In this document: positions 17,824 through 27,442 of the stretch, piece after piece
Layout of the letters: each line of letters starts with the position of its first letter
Numbering within the stretch: the stretch's first letter is position 1
Source: Legionella feeleii
GTDB taxonomy: Bacteria > Pseudomonadota > Gammaproteobacteria > Legionellales > Legionellaceae
Assembly: GCF_001467625.1 (NCBI RefSeq)
Contig: NZ_LNYB01000004.1
Coordinates: 1-64,000 of the forward strand
Direction of reading: 5' to 3'
Length of the DNA: 64,000 nt
The notes under the pieces: generated by a model
What the model saw: only the letters and a program-made list of their open reading frames with translations
Databases searched by the model: none
What the model was told of the DNA's origin: nothing
Position numbers and translations under genes: made by a program

Positions 17824-19596
17824 ATGAAAAAATGGCTCTCATTCGCGGCACTTATTTTTGCTTCTTTTATCAATTATGCTAGCCCTCTTCCTGCCGCTGA
17901 CGTTTTTCAAGTACAGGCCAAAAAAATTGACCCGAATACTTTCACGCTTAATTGGCAAATTAAGCCAGGCTATTTTCTTTATAGTGATCGTATTAAATTA
18001 ACTGAGCAACCTGGCTCTAATATTCATCTAGGCACCCTTCGCTTTCCCGAAACATTAAAAAAGACCGATAAGCGTGGTCGTACTTATGATATATACCGTC
18101 GGCAACTGTCATTACCAGTACCGGTTCTAGGTGAGCAACCTGGAGAAACGCTGGTAAATTTATATTTCCAGGGTTGTTCAGATGATGGTTTCTGCTACCC
18201 ACCAGAGACACGTCAGATCAAATTAACAATCGATACAAATCTGGCACTTAGCCAAGTAGATATGGAAACACAAGCGGTTGAAGAACAAGCACAAACATTG
18301 CAGCAACCAACTAACGACATCGAAGCGGTCTTCACCAACCATAACTGGATGATGGTCATACTAAGCTTTTTTGGCTTTGGTCTCCTTTTATCATTCACTC
18401 CCTGTGTCTTACCGATGGTACCCGTACTATCAGGGATTATTGTCGGTCATGGTGCGACTATCTCTACTCGCAAAGCTTTTTTTCTTTCTTTGAGCTATGT
18501 ACTCAGTATGTCCGTCACTTACGCTATTGTCGGAGCTGTCGTCGCTTTATTAGGTGCTAATCTCCAAATTGCCATGCAATCACCATGGATAATCAGTCTT
18601 TTTAGCCTGATTTTTATCTTGCTCGCCCTATCTATGTTTGGTTACTACGAATTGCGCTTACCGGTTTCCTGGCAGGCAAAACTAGCTGGTGCCAGTCAAC
18701 GTCAGGGTGGAGGAAATTACCTTGGTGCAGCGGCAATGGGGTGTTTATCGACTTTAATCCTCTCACCTTGTGTTACTGCCCCACTTATCGGCGCCTTAAG
18801 TTATATCGCTAATACCGGAAATATTATTTTAGGCAGCATAGCCTTGTTTTTCCTCGGGCTAGGAATGGGAACACCACTTTTGTTAATCGGTATGTCAGCC
18901 GGCAAATGGCTTCCTAAAGCAGGTCATTGGATGAATACTGTCAAAACGTTTTTTGGTGTTTTGCTGCTTGCTGTTGCTATCTATTTATTAGGACGTATTC
19001 TTCCCTCTCCCCTGGTGATGGCTTTATGGGCAAGTTTATTAGTTTTTTCAGGGATTTATTGTGGTGCACTGAGTCCTGCTCATTCCAAGCAAGCTAAATT
19101 TGGCCAGGGATTAGGCATTCTGTTACTGGTTTATGGTTTGCTGGTACTGGTAGGAGCAAGCATGGGTGGCTCTAATCCGCTGCAACCTTTAACTGGCTTG
19201 CGAGTCACCGCCGCTGCAGAAGGGAAACATCTGGGCAGTTCGCATGAAGTGATTAAGACAGTTGACGAAGCTCAACAAGCGATCACCAAAGCGCGAGGTA
19301 AACCAGTTATGATTGATTTCTATGCTGATTGGTGCTCCTCTTGCAAGCTGATGGAAGCTACTATTTTTAAAGATCCCCGTGTGGAAAAGGCCCTGAAAGA
19401 TTTTGTCATATTGAAAGTAGATATCACTGCAAATAACAAACACGATAAGGCACTTCTTAACCTATTTAATGTCGTTGCACCACCTACTTTTTTATTCCTT
19501 AACAAAAATGGTGATGAGCAGGAAAATTTACGTCTCGTGGGTGAAGCATCGGCAAATAAATTTTTACAACAACTACAGGAAGCTCTGGCCTTCTGA
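17824..19596 (+). CDS. dsbD: Thiol:disulfide interchange protein DsbD
   Basis: The protein has 590 residues from the ATG at 17824, whose product begins with a normal signal peptide (MKKWLSFAALIFASFINYAS); an ATG 36 bases upstream with GGGA before it is an alternative. All three parts of DsbD are present. They are an N-terminal periplasmic alpha domain (CSDDGFCYPP), an eight-helix membrane domain with the redox pair C194 (FTPCVLPM) and C316 (LSPCVTAP), and a C-terminal thioredoxin domain with WCSSC (C504, C507). It passes electrons from cytosolic thioredoxin to periplasmic DsbC-type and cytochrome-maturation proteins. It is transcribed divergently from groES, so its promoter shares that roughly 200-base region. 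Confidence 0.95.
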   Translation: MKKWLSFAALIFASFINYASPLPAADVFQVQAKKIDPNTFTLNWQIKPGYFLYSDRIKLTEQPGSNIHLGTLRFPETLKKTDKRGRTYDIYRRQLSLPVPVLGEQPGETLVNLYFQGCSDDGFCYPPETRQIKLTIDTNLALSQVDMETQAVEEQAQTLQQPTNDIEAVFTNHNWMMVILSFFGFGLLLSFTPCVLPMVPVLSGIIVGHGATISTRKAFFLSLSYVLSMSVTYAIVGAVVALLGANLQIAMQSPWIISLFSLIFILLALSMFGYYELRLPVSWQAKLAGASQRQGGGNYLGAAAMGCLSTLILSPCVTAPLIGALSYIANTGNIILGSIALFFLGLGMGTPLLLIGMSAGKWLPKAGHWMNTVKTFFGVLLLAVAIYLLGRILPSPLVMALWASLLVFSGIYCGALSPAHSKQAKFGQGLGILLLVYGLLVLVGASMGGSNPLQPLTGLRVTAAAEGKHLGSSHEVIKTVDEAQQAITKARGKPVMIDFYADWCSSCKLMEATIFKDPRVEKALKDFVILKVDITANNKHDKALLNLFNVVAPPTFLFLNKNGDEQENLRLVGEASANKFLQQLQEALAF

Positions 19597-19651
19597 ACGC
19601 TGGATCATTTGATATCAATCAACCTGGTTTTCCATTTAACAAGTGGCCTGT

Positions 19652-20998
19652 TTAGAATAAGACGATCGCCCGTAATGTTCCTGCTGTGGCAGGATTTAAA
19701 TTTTTGCTTTGTCCCGGGTTAGGAATATAGGAAATTGCAGGCTCCAAATAGACGTTCGTGATTAACTTGGCTTGGTAATACCATTGAAACATCACCTCCC
19801 TCTTGCGATTTGTCGTTCGTTGATTCAACCAAGCCAGCGAGAACCCTACACCCATTGAATCTGAACTCCGGTTAGCAACAAGGCCAAATGCCGTTAAGCC
19901 TGCTCCGACTGATTGCTTCATCGATAATACTTTCGAGTTATTAATGCCATATTGATAAAACGCTGAGATACCACTGATGTCGTATCCGGGATGGCGATAC
20001 CATAGGCGTTGGGAACCAAATAAATAAACCCCTGTTGCCCCCGTTTCAGTGAGGTTGTTCTCGCGAATAAGGCCTGTTTGATGCCATAATCCGAGCCCTA
20101 AAGTACCCGGCTTTCTTCCCAAGAGCCAGGCACTTCCTGTTTCTCCCACCTGAAAATAATTGCCATTGAAAGTCGGCCCTGTGAGTCCTGTTTGTTTTCC
20201 ACTGGCTAAATTACCATCAAAAACGCCATAAGAAAGGTACCACTCCTTGACTGGAGTATAAGTTGCCGATATGCCATAGGCCGAATTGGTATAACCAGGC
20301 ATGATTCCATCGACTGCGGGATTAATAAAAACCGGGGTATAAATTAAACTGGTGACAGCCGGAATATTAGGTACACCACGCTCGAGCTGAACGGGTTTTA
20401 TCACGTTATTAAAATCCAAGGTAGTGATAGTCTTTCCTAGGCGAATGAAAAGGGTGTCATCGAAAAGACCCTGTCTATACCAAAGGGCATAAAGTTCAGA
20501 GCGGTTGTAAGGCGGAACATCAGGCAAGGAATTATATCCTTGCGTAATGCCAGCCGGCCCATTCGTGTTTTGCGCATTCTGCTGAAGAAATTGAGCACTA
20601 AATAATCCACCTTTCCACCCATTAAATCGCTCCATATCAATGGTCAAATCAACTAACCCTACGCTATTCGACGTAGATTTCTTCGCAGCAGGGATCCCTC
20701 CCGTAAATAATCGATTTGTATCCCCGAACCATGCGCCTTTTATTTCGATACCATGATTATCCTTTATACCTAATTTTTGCTGTATCAACTGCTGAAGAAT
20801 TCCTGAGCCAGTAGTGACATTAACGGCAGCCGGGTTTGAGCTAATAGCTGATGTTTCAGTTATTGTGTTTGAGAGGGATGGTGAACTTATCGCTGGAGCC
20901 TTGGGTGAATCGGCATGGAGATCACAAGCATGTAACAGAGATAAAAATAAAATGGTAAGGGCTAAAAGATAGATGATTTTTTTTATAGTAAGTTCCAA
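19652..20998 (-). CDS. OprB family carbohydrate porin
   Basis: The protein has 448 residues with a Sec signal peptide (hydrophobic core LLALTILFLSLL, cleavage near HA-DS), then a linker and a beta-barrel ending in F (AGTLRAIVLF). Segments such as WKGGLFSAQFLQQ, NRSELYALWYRQGLFDDTLF and RLGKTITTLDFN match OprB, the carbohydrate-selective porin of Pseudomonas. The start appears to be TTG at 20998: AGGA lies seven bases upstream and no in-frame ATG precedes the signal peptide. It converges with dsbD and is divergent from the formamidase-family gene. Legionella relies little on sugars, so the substrate could be another small polar molecule. Confidence 0.85.
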   Translation of the reverse strand: MELTIKKIIYLLALTILFLSLLHACDLHADSPKAPAISSPSLSNTITETSAISSNPAAVNVTTGSGILQQLIQQKLGIKDNHGIEIKGAWFGDTNRLFTGGIPAAKKSTSNSVGLVDLTIDMERFNGWKGGLFSAQFLQQNAQNTNGPAGITQGYNSLPDVPPYNRSELYALWYRQGLFDDTLFIRLGKTITTLDFNNVIKPVQLERGVPNIPAVTSLIYTPVFINPAVDGIMPGYTNSAYGISATYTPVKEWYLSYGVFDGNLASGKQTGLTGPTFNGNYFQVGETGSAWLLGRKPGTLGLGLWHQTGLIRENNLTETGATGVYLFGSQRLWYRHPGYDISGISAFYQYGINNSKVLSMKQSVGAGLTAFGLVANRSSDSMGVGFSLAWLNQRTTNRKREVMFQWYYQAKLITNVYLEPAISYIPNPGQSKNLNPATAGTLRAIVLF

Positions 20999-21154
20999 TT
21001 TTTATTCCTGATAAGAAACCAGTTTATTAATAACACCGTATTTATTTCTTTGGATGATGTATTTCTGCATTAAATCCGATAATAAAATTTACTTGCTTTT
21101 TACAGACATGCATATAAACATAGTCGATATTAGCTATTTTTAATAGGACTAGAA

Positions 21155-22357
21155 ATGCTAAAAAAATTCCAAATTTTCTCATTTATCCTCAGCACCTTAT
21201 ACGTTTCCTCACTGATGGGTGAAACATACCGCGTTCCGGCAACCTCCGAAACAACAACACTAGGTCTTTTTTCACTCGATAAACCTCCTGTCATAAAAGT
21301 TCGCTCAGGTGATGCAGTCTCGTTGGAAACATGGAATAGTTGCCTCCATGAAATGGTCTTCAATAAAACAACACCTGCTGATGTAGCAAAATTTTATGTC
21401 AAACATGATATTCAGAAAAGACGTGGTATGCATACCTTGACCGGCCCTGTTTACGTCGAAGGGGCAGAGCCAGGCGATGTATTAGAGATTCGCATTCTCG
21501 ATATTAAATTGAATGACTTCGGCTATAACTTCTTAAGTCCAACGCAAGGGATTTTATCGGAGTTTACCAAACCAAGGATTAAATACTTTAAATATGACAA
21601 AAAGAATAATACCACCGAATTTACTAAAGGAGTGTGTTTACACCTCAAGCCATTCCCGGGAATAATAGCAGTAGCCCCTCCGCTTGACTGGCCAGACGGC
21701 TGGCCTGTCAATTTACAAACCCAGATGGGACAACCCGTATCTGGGCAATTTAACTCCGTCCCCCCTGGACCTTTTGGTGGAAATTTGGATGCACCCAGTC
21801 TACGAGTAGGCTCTATCCTTTATCTACCTGTATTTCACAAAGGGGCCTTGGTTTGGACTGGGGATTCGCATGCGATGCAAAGCAATGGTGAAATTGATGT
21901 AACAGCCCTGGAAACATCCTATGAAGGGATCACGCTGCAGTTTATTGTAAGAAAAGACCTTAAAGCTGAGGGGGTTTTTGATAAAACCAAACGAAACGGA
22001 AGTAGTTTATTTACTTGGCCTATTATCGAAAATTCTTCTGAATGGATGATTGTTGGCTTAAATGAAGATCTTTTGGAAGCCATGCAACTGGCGTCTAAAA
22101 ATGCTATTGAGTTTTTAGTACGCACTCAAGGCTTCTCCCCGCAGGAGAGTTACCAGTTCCTCAGCATGGTTGGTAATTTCGAAATTGTTGAGGCAGTCAA
22201 CGTTATTAAGAATGTAACCGTGCATATTCCTAAAGAACTATTTAAAGGAATTGGCAAAACGCCCACACTTTGCTCTGAAGGAAGTTTTCCACTAAAGACA
22301 CCTCAAATAGATAAAAATGCCCCATGTCAGACTCAGGAAGGAATAACAGTTCTATAA
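21155..22357 (+). CDS. Exported acetamidase/formamidase family protein
   Basis: The protein has 400 residues with a signal peptide (MLKKFQIFSFILSTLYVSSL, cleavage near MG-ET). The mature part fits the FmdA/AmdA family: GDAVSLETWNSCLHE, LTGPVYVEGAEPGDVLEIRI, SVPPGPFGGNLDAPSLRVGS, FHKGALVWTGDSHAMQSNGE and TALETSY. These enzymes hydrolyse formamide or short amides to acid and ammonia. Most are cytosolic, so the export signal is notable and suggests a periplasmic role. The first ATG has AGGACT upstream. A small exported protein follows 18 bases downstream in the same operon. Confidence 0.85.
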   Translation: MLKKFQIFSFILSTLYVSSLMGETYRVPATSETTTLGLFSLDKPPVIKVRSGDAVSLETWNSCLHEMVFNKTTPADVAKFYVKHDIQKRRGMHTLTGPVYVEGAEPGDVLEIRILDIKLNDFGYNFLSPTQGILSEFTKPRIKYFKYDKKNNTTEFTKGVCLHLKPFPGIIAVAPPLDWPDGWPVNLQTQMGQPVSGQFNSVPPGPFGGNLDAPSLRVGSILYLPVFHKGALVWTGDSHAMQSNGEIDVTALETSYEGITLQFIVRKDLKAEGVFDKTKRNGSSLFTWPIIENSSEWMIVGLNEDLLEAMQLASKNAIEFLVRTQGFSPQESYQFLSMVGNFEIVEAVNVIKNVTVHIPKELFKGIGKTPTLCSEGSFPLKTPQIDKNAPCQTQEGITVL

Positions 22358-22375
22358 CTATTATCAGGTGATACG

Positions 22376-22777
22376 ATGAAAAAAATCATGACATGTTTTC
22401 TCTCGCTAATCGTTACTTCAGTAGGGTTTGCTGCAACTATTGTTTTCGACAATAAAACAACTTTTCCCCTAAAGGATCAAAAATCAAGGATAGCTGTTCA
22501 ATGGGCAACCACTGCTAAAGAGATGCAAAAAGAGAATAAAGCTCTAATCTATGGCCTAAAACTGAACTCAGATTCATTACAAATTATTTCACAAACAGGA
22601 AAGAGCGAGTTAGATCTCCCTAAAAACGCAAGCCACTTCAGAATATTAGTGTGGTCAAAAGGTGTAGGAGAACCTGATTTGCTGACTAACTGGGTTAGTG
22701 TGGTACCCAACAAAACCTATACGTTAGAAAAAGATCAGCTAGTACCCGCTGCCCTTATGTCTGGCGTAGGGTGTTAA
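22376..22777 (+). CDS. Small exported protein of unknown function
   Basis: The protein has 133 residues with a Sec signal peptide (MKKIMTCFLSLIVTSVGFAA). The mature part looks like an all-beta domain (TIVFDNKTTFPLKDQKSRIA, HFRILVWSKGVG, WVSVVPNKTYTLEKDQ) and ends in GVGC. I do not recognise the family. The ATG follows CAGGTGA and sits 18 bases after the formamidase-family stop, so the two are almost surely co-transcribed and may act together in the periplasm. Confidence 0.7.
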   Translation: MKKIMTCFLSLIVTSVGFAATIVFDNKTTFPLKDQKSRIAVQWATTAKEMQKENKALIYGLKLNSDSLQIISQTGKSELDLPKNASHFRILVWSKGVGEPDLLTNWVSVVPNKTYTLEKDQLVPAALMSGVGC

Positions 22778-22981
22778 CCCCACAGAGACAAATAATTATT
22801 TATATATTTTGTATTTCATATAAAATACAACTTTATCCCTTTCGCGTAATTACCCTATCTACTCGCTTATTTTTTAACAAAATGGTGATGAACGGCAGTT
22901 TACGTTCGAAGATAAAACACCAATATATTTTTACTACACTGCAGGAAAACTCGAAAATCCTACTTGCGCAAGGTGTTCATT

Positions 22982-24199
22982 TTGAACCTTTTTATTGATA
23001 TTTCACTTCTTAAAAAAAACCGTAACTATGCCCTACTTTATGTCGGGCAATTTGTATCATTTATCGGAACAATGATTACAACTATCACCTTACCTTATCA
23101 AATTTATCAACTAACCCGCTCATCGCTGATGGTAGGATTATTAAGTCTGGTTCAATTGATTCCTTTATTAATTACTGCACTGCTTGGTGGTGTATTTGCG
23201 GATAAATACAATCGCCGCAGCTTGGTGATAATTAGTGAAGCATGTCTTGTTATTGGCTGCGCTCTCTTGGCCCTTAATGCTTATATTGCGCAACCCAGTC
23301 TCACTGGCATTTTTGTTATTTCTTCATTGATGTCTGCTATTACGGGATTACATCGTCCTGCATTAGAGAGCATGAGCCAGCAATTAGTCCTGCCGGGGGA
23401 TTATAAAGCTTTAGGCGTGTTAGTAAGCTTTAAATACAGTTTTTGTATGATTGTCGGACCTGCAATAGCTGGCTTTATTATTGCCCACTTGGGAGTCGTG
23501 GTAACTTACTGTATTGACTTACTCACTTTTGCTATCTCGATTACCAGTTTATTCCTCATGCAAAATCCACCCAAACCGATTGCTGCAAACTCCACATCCG
23601 CTTTAGCCGCCATAAAAGAAGGGGTTCAATTCGCCTGGAAACGACAGGAGCTCTTGGGAAGTTACTGTGTAGATTTTATAGCGATGGTTTTTGCAATGCC
23701 TAATGCACTATTCCCAGCAATTGCGCAATCCCTGGGCGGTGCACAAACCTTGGGTTTGCTGTATGCAGCACCTGCTGTTGGTTCCCTGTCGATTTCTTTT
23801 GTCAGCGGGTGGACAGCTAAAGTTAAACAAGATGGTAAAGCCATAGCGATTGCAGCGGCCTTTTGGGGTCTCACCATGGTAGGCTTTGGCTTATCGACCT
23901 CGCTGTTCTGGGCCTTCGTCTTTTTGGCACTTTCTGGTGCTTTTGACGCAATCAGCGGGATTTTTAGAAGTATTCTGTGGAACCATTCGATCCCGCACGA
24001 CTATCGCGGACGTTTAGCGGGTATTGAAATGATCAGTTATTTAAGCGGCCCCAGACTAGGGGATACCAGAGCAGGTGTTATTGCCTCCGCCGCTGGTATT
24101 ACCACTGCTATAGTCTCTGGTGGTTTTTTATGCGTTGCAGGTGTCACTCTTTGCTGTCTCTGCATGCCAAAATTCTGGAGATATCAGTCTGATAATTAG
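22982..24199 (+). CDS. MFS transporter, EntS-like
   Basis: About 405 residues and twelve predicted helices in two halves. The first begins NYALLYVGQFVSFIGTMITT; the loop 2-3 motif is GGVFADKYNRRS (G-x-x-x-D-R-x-x-R type). The TMITTITLPYQIYQLT and second-half SFVSGWTAKVKQDGKA segments match the MFS_3/EntS group, named after the enterobactin exporter. No ATG precedes the first helix. TTG at 22982 is the best start because AAGGTG sits six bases upstream; the frame can extend to TTG 22964. No siderophore biosynthesis gene is nearby, so the substrate is open. Confidence 0.85.
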   Translation: MNLFIDISLLKKNRNYALLYVGQFVSFIGTMITTITLPYQIYQLTRSSLMVGLLSLVQLIPLLITALLGGVFADKYNRRSLVIISEACLVIGCALLALNAYIAQPSLTGIFVISSLMSAITGLHRPALESMSQQLVLPGDYKALGVLVSFKYSFCMIVGPAIAGFIIAHLGVVVTYCIDLLTFAISITSLFLMQNPPKPIAANSTSALAAIKEGVQFAWKRQELLGSYCVDFIAMVFAMPNALFPAIAQSLGGAQTLGLLYAAPAVGSLSISFVSGWTAKVKQDGKAIAIAAAFWGLTMVGFGLSTSLFWAFVFLALSGAFDAISGIFRSILWNHSIPHDYRGRLAGIEMISYLSGPRLGDTRAGVIASAAGITTAIVSGGFLCVAGVTLCCLCMPKFWRYQSDN

Positions 24200-24361
24200 T
24201 TCTTATTGCAACTAAATCTATCTGTTTATTCAATGCATCTATTCCTTTTTGGACTCCGTACTTTCCTAATTTTCGCTGTAATTATGACCAACAAATAATT
24301 AAAATGCTTAAAATAAATGCCTTTTCTAGCCAATTACTGCATGTTCCCAGGAGACAATTAG

Positions 24362-25135
24362 ATGAAATTAACTACCCAACTATTCGATAAGGAAGGTAAT
24401 CCTCTAAAATTTTCTGTTGTCAATGAAGATGGGTATCAGCATACCTATAAAATCATCGACAGCGACGGGAAACAGCTTGGTTATGTCAACATTTCTGAAG
24501 AGCGCCTAGGAGCACCGACTTATAAAAAATATATTATTATCAATCAATTGCATAATAAATCTCCCGATGGGGAATGCAGAAATGTTGGAACTGCCCTCCA
24601 TGAATTAGTATTCAGATTAAGTTTTTCCAAACGATTTCAAACCAATGGAAACATCAAAGTAGATATAGGTTATGAATCCTTGCTATTTCATTACCATTGT
24701 GGATTTCGCTTACATCCCCGAAACACATTTGAATGGAATTGCTTGGGTAATAAATTTTTAAATCATGAGCAATATGGTAAAGCAGCTTATGAACGATGGC
24801 GTTTATCTCGTTCTGACAGCTCTAAACCCAAGTCGCGGGAGGAGTCGTCAGCAAATGATGTCCTGGCCTTTTACTACGCCATGTACAAGGAAAATAAAGA
24901 TCAAACAAGTCGTGCCTATTTACGTAAAAACCTAGCAAAACTGGGCGGTTTCTTGGGATATTTATCCCAAGAAGTCATCCCACAGAAAAGGGAGGAATTT
25001 TCGGTAGAGCTCGAATCAATCAACCAATCTTCTTCACCGAGTACATTTTTTTATTCAGCACCCCCAGAGGAAGAAACAACCTGCGCTATACAGCATGCTA
25101 AGTCTGCCCAAAGGAATACGTCGCTAGCTGGATAA
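24362..25135 (+). CDS. GNAT-like protein with disordered tail, candidate effector
   Basis: The protein has 257 residues with no signal peptide. Residues about 25-120 resemble a GCN5-type acetyltransferase: a beta strand with KQLGYVNI (37-44), a strand IIINQL, the acetyl-CoA pyrophosphate-binding pattern ECRNVGTALHELVFRL (R-x-x-G-x-A, 71-86) and SLLFHYHCGFR (106-116), the position of the usual Tyr/GF signature. Residues about 150-257 are polar, with Ser-rich stretches and an acidic PPEEET cluster near the end, a composition often seen at Dot/Icm effector C-termini. The ATG follows AGGAGACAATTAG. The acetyltransferase call rests on two short motifs, and effector status is inference. Confidence 0.55.
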   Translation: MKLTTQLFDKEGNPLKFSVVNEDGYQHTYKIIDSDGKQLGYVNISEERLGAPTYKKYIIINQLHNKSPDGECRNVGTALHELVFRLSFSKRFQTNGNIKVDIGYESLLFHYHCGFRLHPRNTFEWNCLGNKFLNHEQYGKAAYERWRLSRSDSSKPKSREESSANDVLAFYYAMYKENKDQTSRAYLRKNLAKLGGFLGYLSQEVIPQKREEFSVELESINQSSSPSTFFYSAPPEEETTCAIQHAKSAQRNTSLAG

Positions 25136-25356
25136 AAGAACACCTATCAGAGCTTGAATTTGATCGTTGAATACAAATTCAAGCCCTAACTCACTACCCC
25201 TTCGAACGAGCTGGCTTGTCTAAACCAGAGCGCACTTTGGTTTTATGATTAGGCCATTCTCCGCCACTGCCTCGCGGTGCAGCCCCCCCAAAAGATTGAT
25301 TATCGATTTTCATCATGTAAGATTCGGTATCGATAATTTTATTAGATAGTGATTCT

Positions 25357-27060
25357 ATGCTGGTCGATCGCCAACTACTTACCTTTACTAATAGGTATTG
25401 GCTACTAATACTCTTAGCCTTGGTGATACTTGGCGCAGGCCTTGGTTTGCGTGATCCCTGGCCTGCCGATGAGCCACGTTTTGTTTTGATCGCTAAACAA
25501 ATGCTAGAGAGTGGGCATTGGCTCATTCCTATGCGTGGAGGAGAACTCTATGCTGATAAACCACCACTTTTTATGTGGGGAATCGTTGTCCTATACTTAT
25601 TGACTCACTCTCTTAAAATAGCTTTTTTGCTGCCTTCGCTGTTGGCGAGTTTATTGACATTGATTCTGACATGGGATCTGGGTTGTCGATTATGGAATAG
25701 GGAAATCGGTTTTCTTGCAGCACTCATGTTGCTCTTTACGGTACAATTTACACTCCAAGCTAAAACCGCACAGATCGATGCACTAGTCACTCTGTTTGTT
25801 ACTCTCGGCATTTATGGGTTTTTACGTTTTTTGCTCTTAAGTGGTGGTTGGCGTTGGTACTATTTTGGTTGGTTTACGGCAGGTCTTGGAATTATTACGA
25901 AAGGAGTTGGTATTCTTGCAGTTTTCATCTTACTCCCGGCGCTATGGACTCATTTTGATGTAATCCGTCAAGCAAGATTTTTCTCTATTGCAAAAACTGT
26001 GGCAGGTCCTCTAGTCATGCTAGCCACTATCAGTCTTTGGTTGATACCAATGATTTGGAGCACACAACACAGCTCATCTCCTCTTCTGGAAGCTTATCGC
26101 ACTGATATTCTGCTTCATCAGACAGCGGGTCGCTATACTCACTCATGGACTCATATCAAACCTGCTTGGTATTATCTAATCCAAGTCATACCGCTATTTT
26201 GGTTGCCCTTATCTCTTTTTTTACCATGGCTGGTTAGGTGTTGGAAAATTGCTCTTAAGCAGGGTGATCGGCGTGTTTTCTTATTATTAGGTTATGTATT
26301 ACTGGTTATTTTGTTTTTCTCAATTTCTCCTGGTAAACGGGCAGTTTACTTAACGCCAGCCACCCCCGCATTCGCTTTGTTGGCATCTCCCTGGTTAATG
26401 GAGCTGGTCAGTTATACTTGGCCATCCCGATTGCTGCGAGGTTTGAATTGGCTGATGACGCTGATTGTGTTTGCCGCTGCATGTATGTTATTCACCGGTA
26501 ACAAACCGGCTATTCTCACTGCAGAGTTGAGTACAACACTGAGCCTCTCTTTCTTTCTTTTAGGCATCGGTTTGCTATTCATTAATTTTTTATTGCGCCA
26601 GGCTCCATTATTACGAATATTGCTTGGGCTAACCCTTTGTTGGTTGTGTTACTCCCTCTTGCTTTATCCGCAGCTAAACAATTTACGAACTCCGGCAGCT
26701 ATCATGAATAAAACGGCTGAACGTGTCCCTTATAAAGAGCCTCTTCTAATTCTTGGTTTTAAAGAGCAGCATCTATTATTTGCTCATCAGCCTATCTGGC
26801 ATTTTGCCTATCACATGAGCCGTTCAAAGCAGAAACAAGAAGCTGCTGCCTGGATTGAGGCCGGCCCACATCGCTGGGTTTTAGGTCCAATGGAACTATT
26901 AAAACCGTGTTTCAAGCTTAGGCCATCTCACGAGCTAGGTTATCGCCATCGTACTAGATGGTTTCTCGTTAACAGTGTTACTCTAAAACCAAGCTGTCAT
27001 GGCCAAAAGCTTACAGTACCTCCTTATCTTTATATTCCGGGTATTTCTTATAAGGATTAA
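25357..27060 (+). CDS. ArnT/PMT-family membrane glycosyltransferase
   Basis: The protein has 567 residues. The first periplasmic loop holds LRDPWPADEPRF, the Asp/Glu-containing motif expected in GT-C enzymes such as ArnT, followed by GELYADKPPLFMW. The first half has about eight to ten membrane helices, and the C-terminal region has a mix of further helices and a small periplasmic domain. ArnT moves 4-amino-arabinose from an undecaprenyl carrier to lipid A; relatives glycosylate other lipids or proteins. No arnBCD genes are nearby, so calling it a general lipid-linked sugar transferase is safer. The start ATG at 25357 is in an AT-rich region with no strong ribosome site. Confidence 0.85.
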   Translation: MLVDRQLLTFTNRYWLLILLALVILGAGLGLRDPWPADEPRFVLIAKQMLESGHWLIPMRGGELYADKPPLFMWGIVVLYLLTHSLKIAFLLPSLLASLLTLILTWDLGCRLWNREIGFLAALMLLFTVQFTLQAKTAQIDALVTLFVTLGIYGFLRFLLLSGGWRWYYFGWFTAGLGIITKGVGILAVFILLPALWTHFDVIRQARFFSIAKTVAGPLVMLATISLWLIPMIWSTQHSSSPLLEAYRTDILLHQTAGRYTHSWTHIKPAWYYLIQVIPLFWLPLSLFLPWLVRCWKIALKQGDRRVFLLLGYVLLVILFFSISPGKRAVYLTPATPAFALLASPWLMELVSYTWPSRLLRGLNWLMTLIVFAAACMLFTGNKPAILTAELSTTLSLSFFLLGIGLLFINFLLRQAPLLRILLGLTLCWLCYSLLLYPQLNNLRTPAAIMNKTAERVPYKEPLLILGFKEQHLLFAHQPIWHFAYHMSRSKQKQEAAAWIEAGPHRWVLGPMELLKPCFKLRPSHELGYRHRTRWFLVNSVTLKPSCHGQKLTVPPYLYIPGISYKD

Positions 27061-27442
27061 AAATCAATCAACTTGGCCGGGGTGAGATAAGTTCTGATAG
27101 CGAGTAGTTACTATGCCCCAAAAACTTGTATGTAAAATTAAAAGTCAAGAATTTTAGCCAGAGCATTGATACAACCCTGGAGATAAACCTCACACTGTAT
27201 GGTAGCCATTTTGGAAAGGCGTTGCTGATTCTGTTGATGTTCTGTATCGATAGTGACATGGGGAGCATTTAATTGAAAGAAGCTCAATATAGTTTAATAT
27301 CTGCATAGCACTTGGCGTATCGAATGGCAGATAGCAGATAAATGGACTTGGTATGCTAAAAATGATGAATCTCAGCGAGATATTAGACAACCTTACCCTG
27401 AAAACGGTATAATTCGCCCACTTTTTTTACAGATAGAAAATT
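27061..27442. other. Gene-free stretch upstream of rimO
   Basis: About 380 bases. A short coherent run in one frame encodes GSHFGKALLILLMFCIDSDM near 27200-27260 but has no start or ribosome site, so it is probably chance or a remnant. The only feature I can support is the rimO promoter at the right end. Confidence 0.4.
27384..27413 (+). promoter_or_regulatory. Predicted sigma-70 promoter of rimO
   Basis: A perfect -10 box TATAAT (27408-27413) lies 29 bases before the rimO ATG, with TAGACA (27384-27389) as the -35 box at an 18-base spacing. The -35 matches consensus at four of six positions. Position and the perfect -10 make it likely. Confidence 0.65.

Noticed and set aside
22771-22998. 75-residue frame between the exported protein and the MFS gene
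   Set aside because: It starts inside the preceding gene's end, has no ribosome site and overlaps the MFS start; composition is not protein-like.
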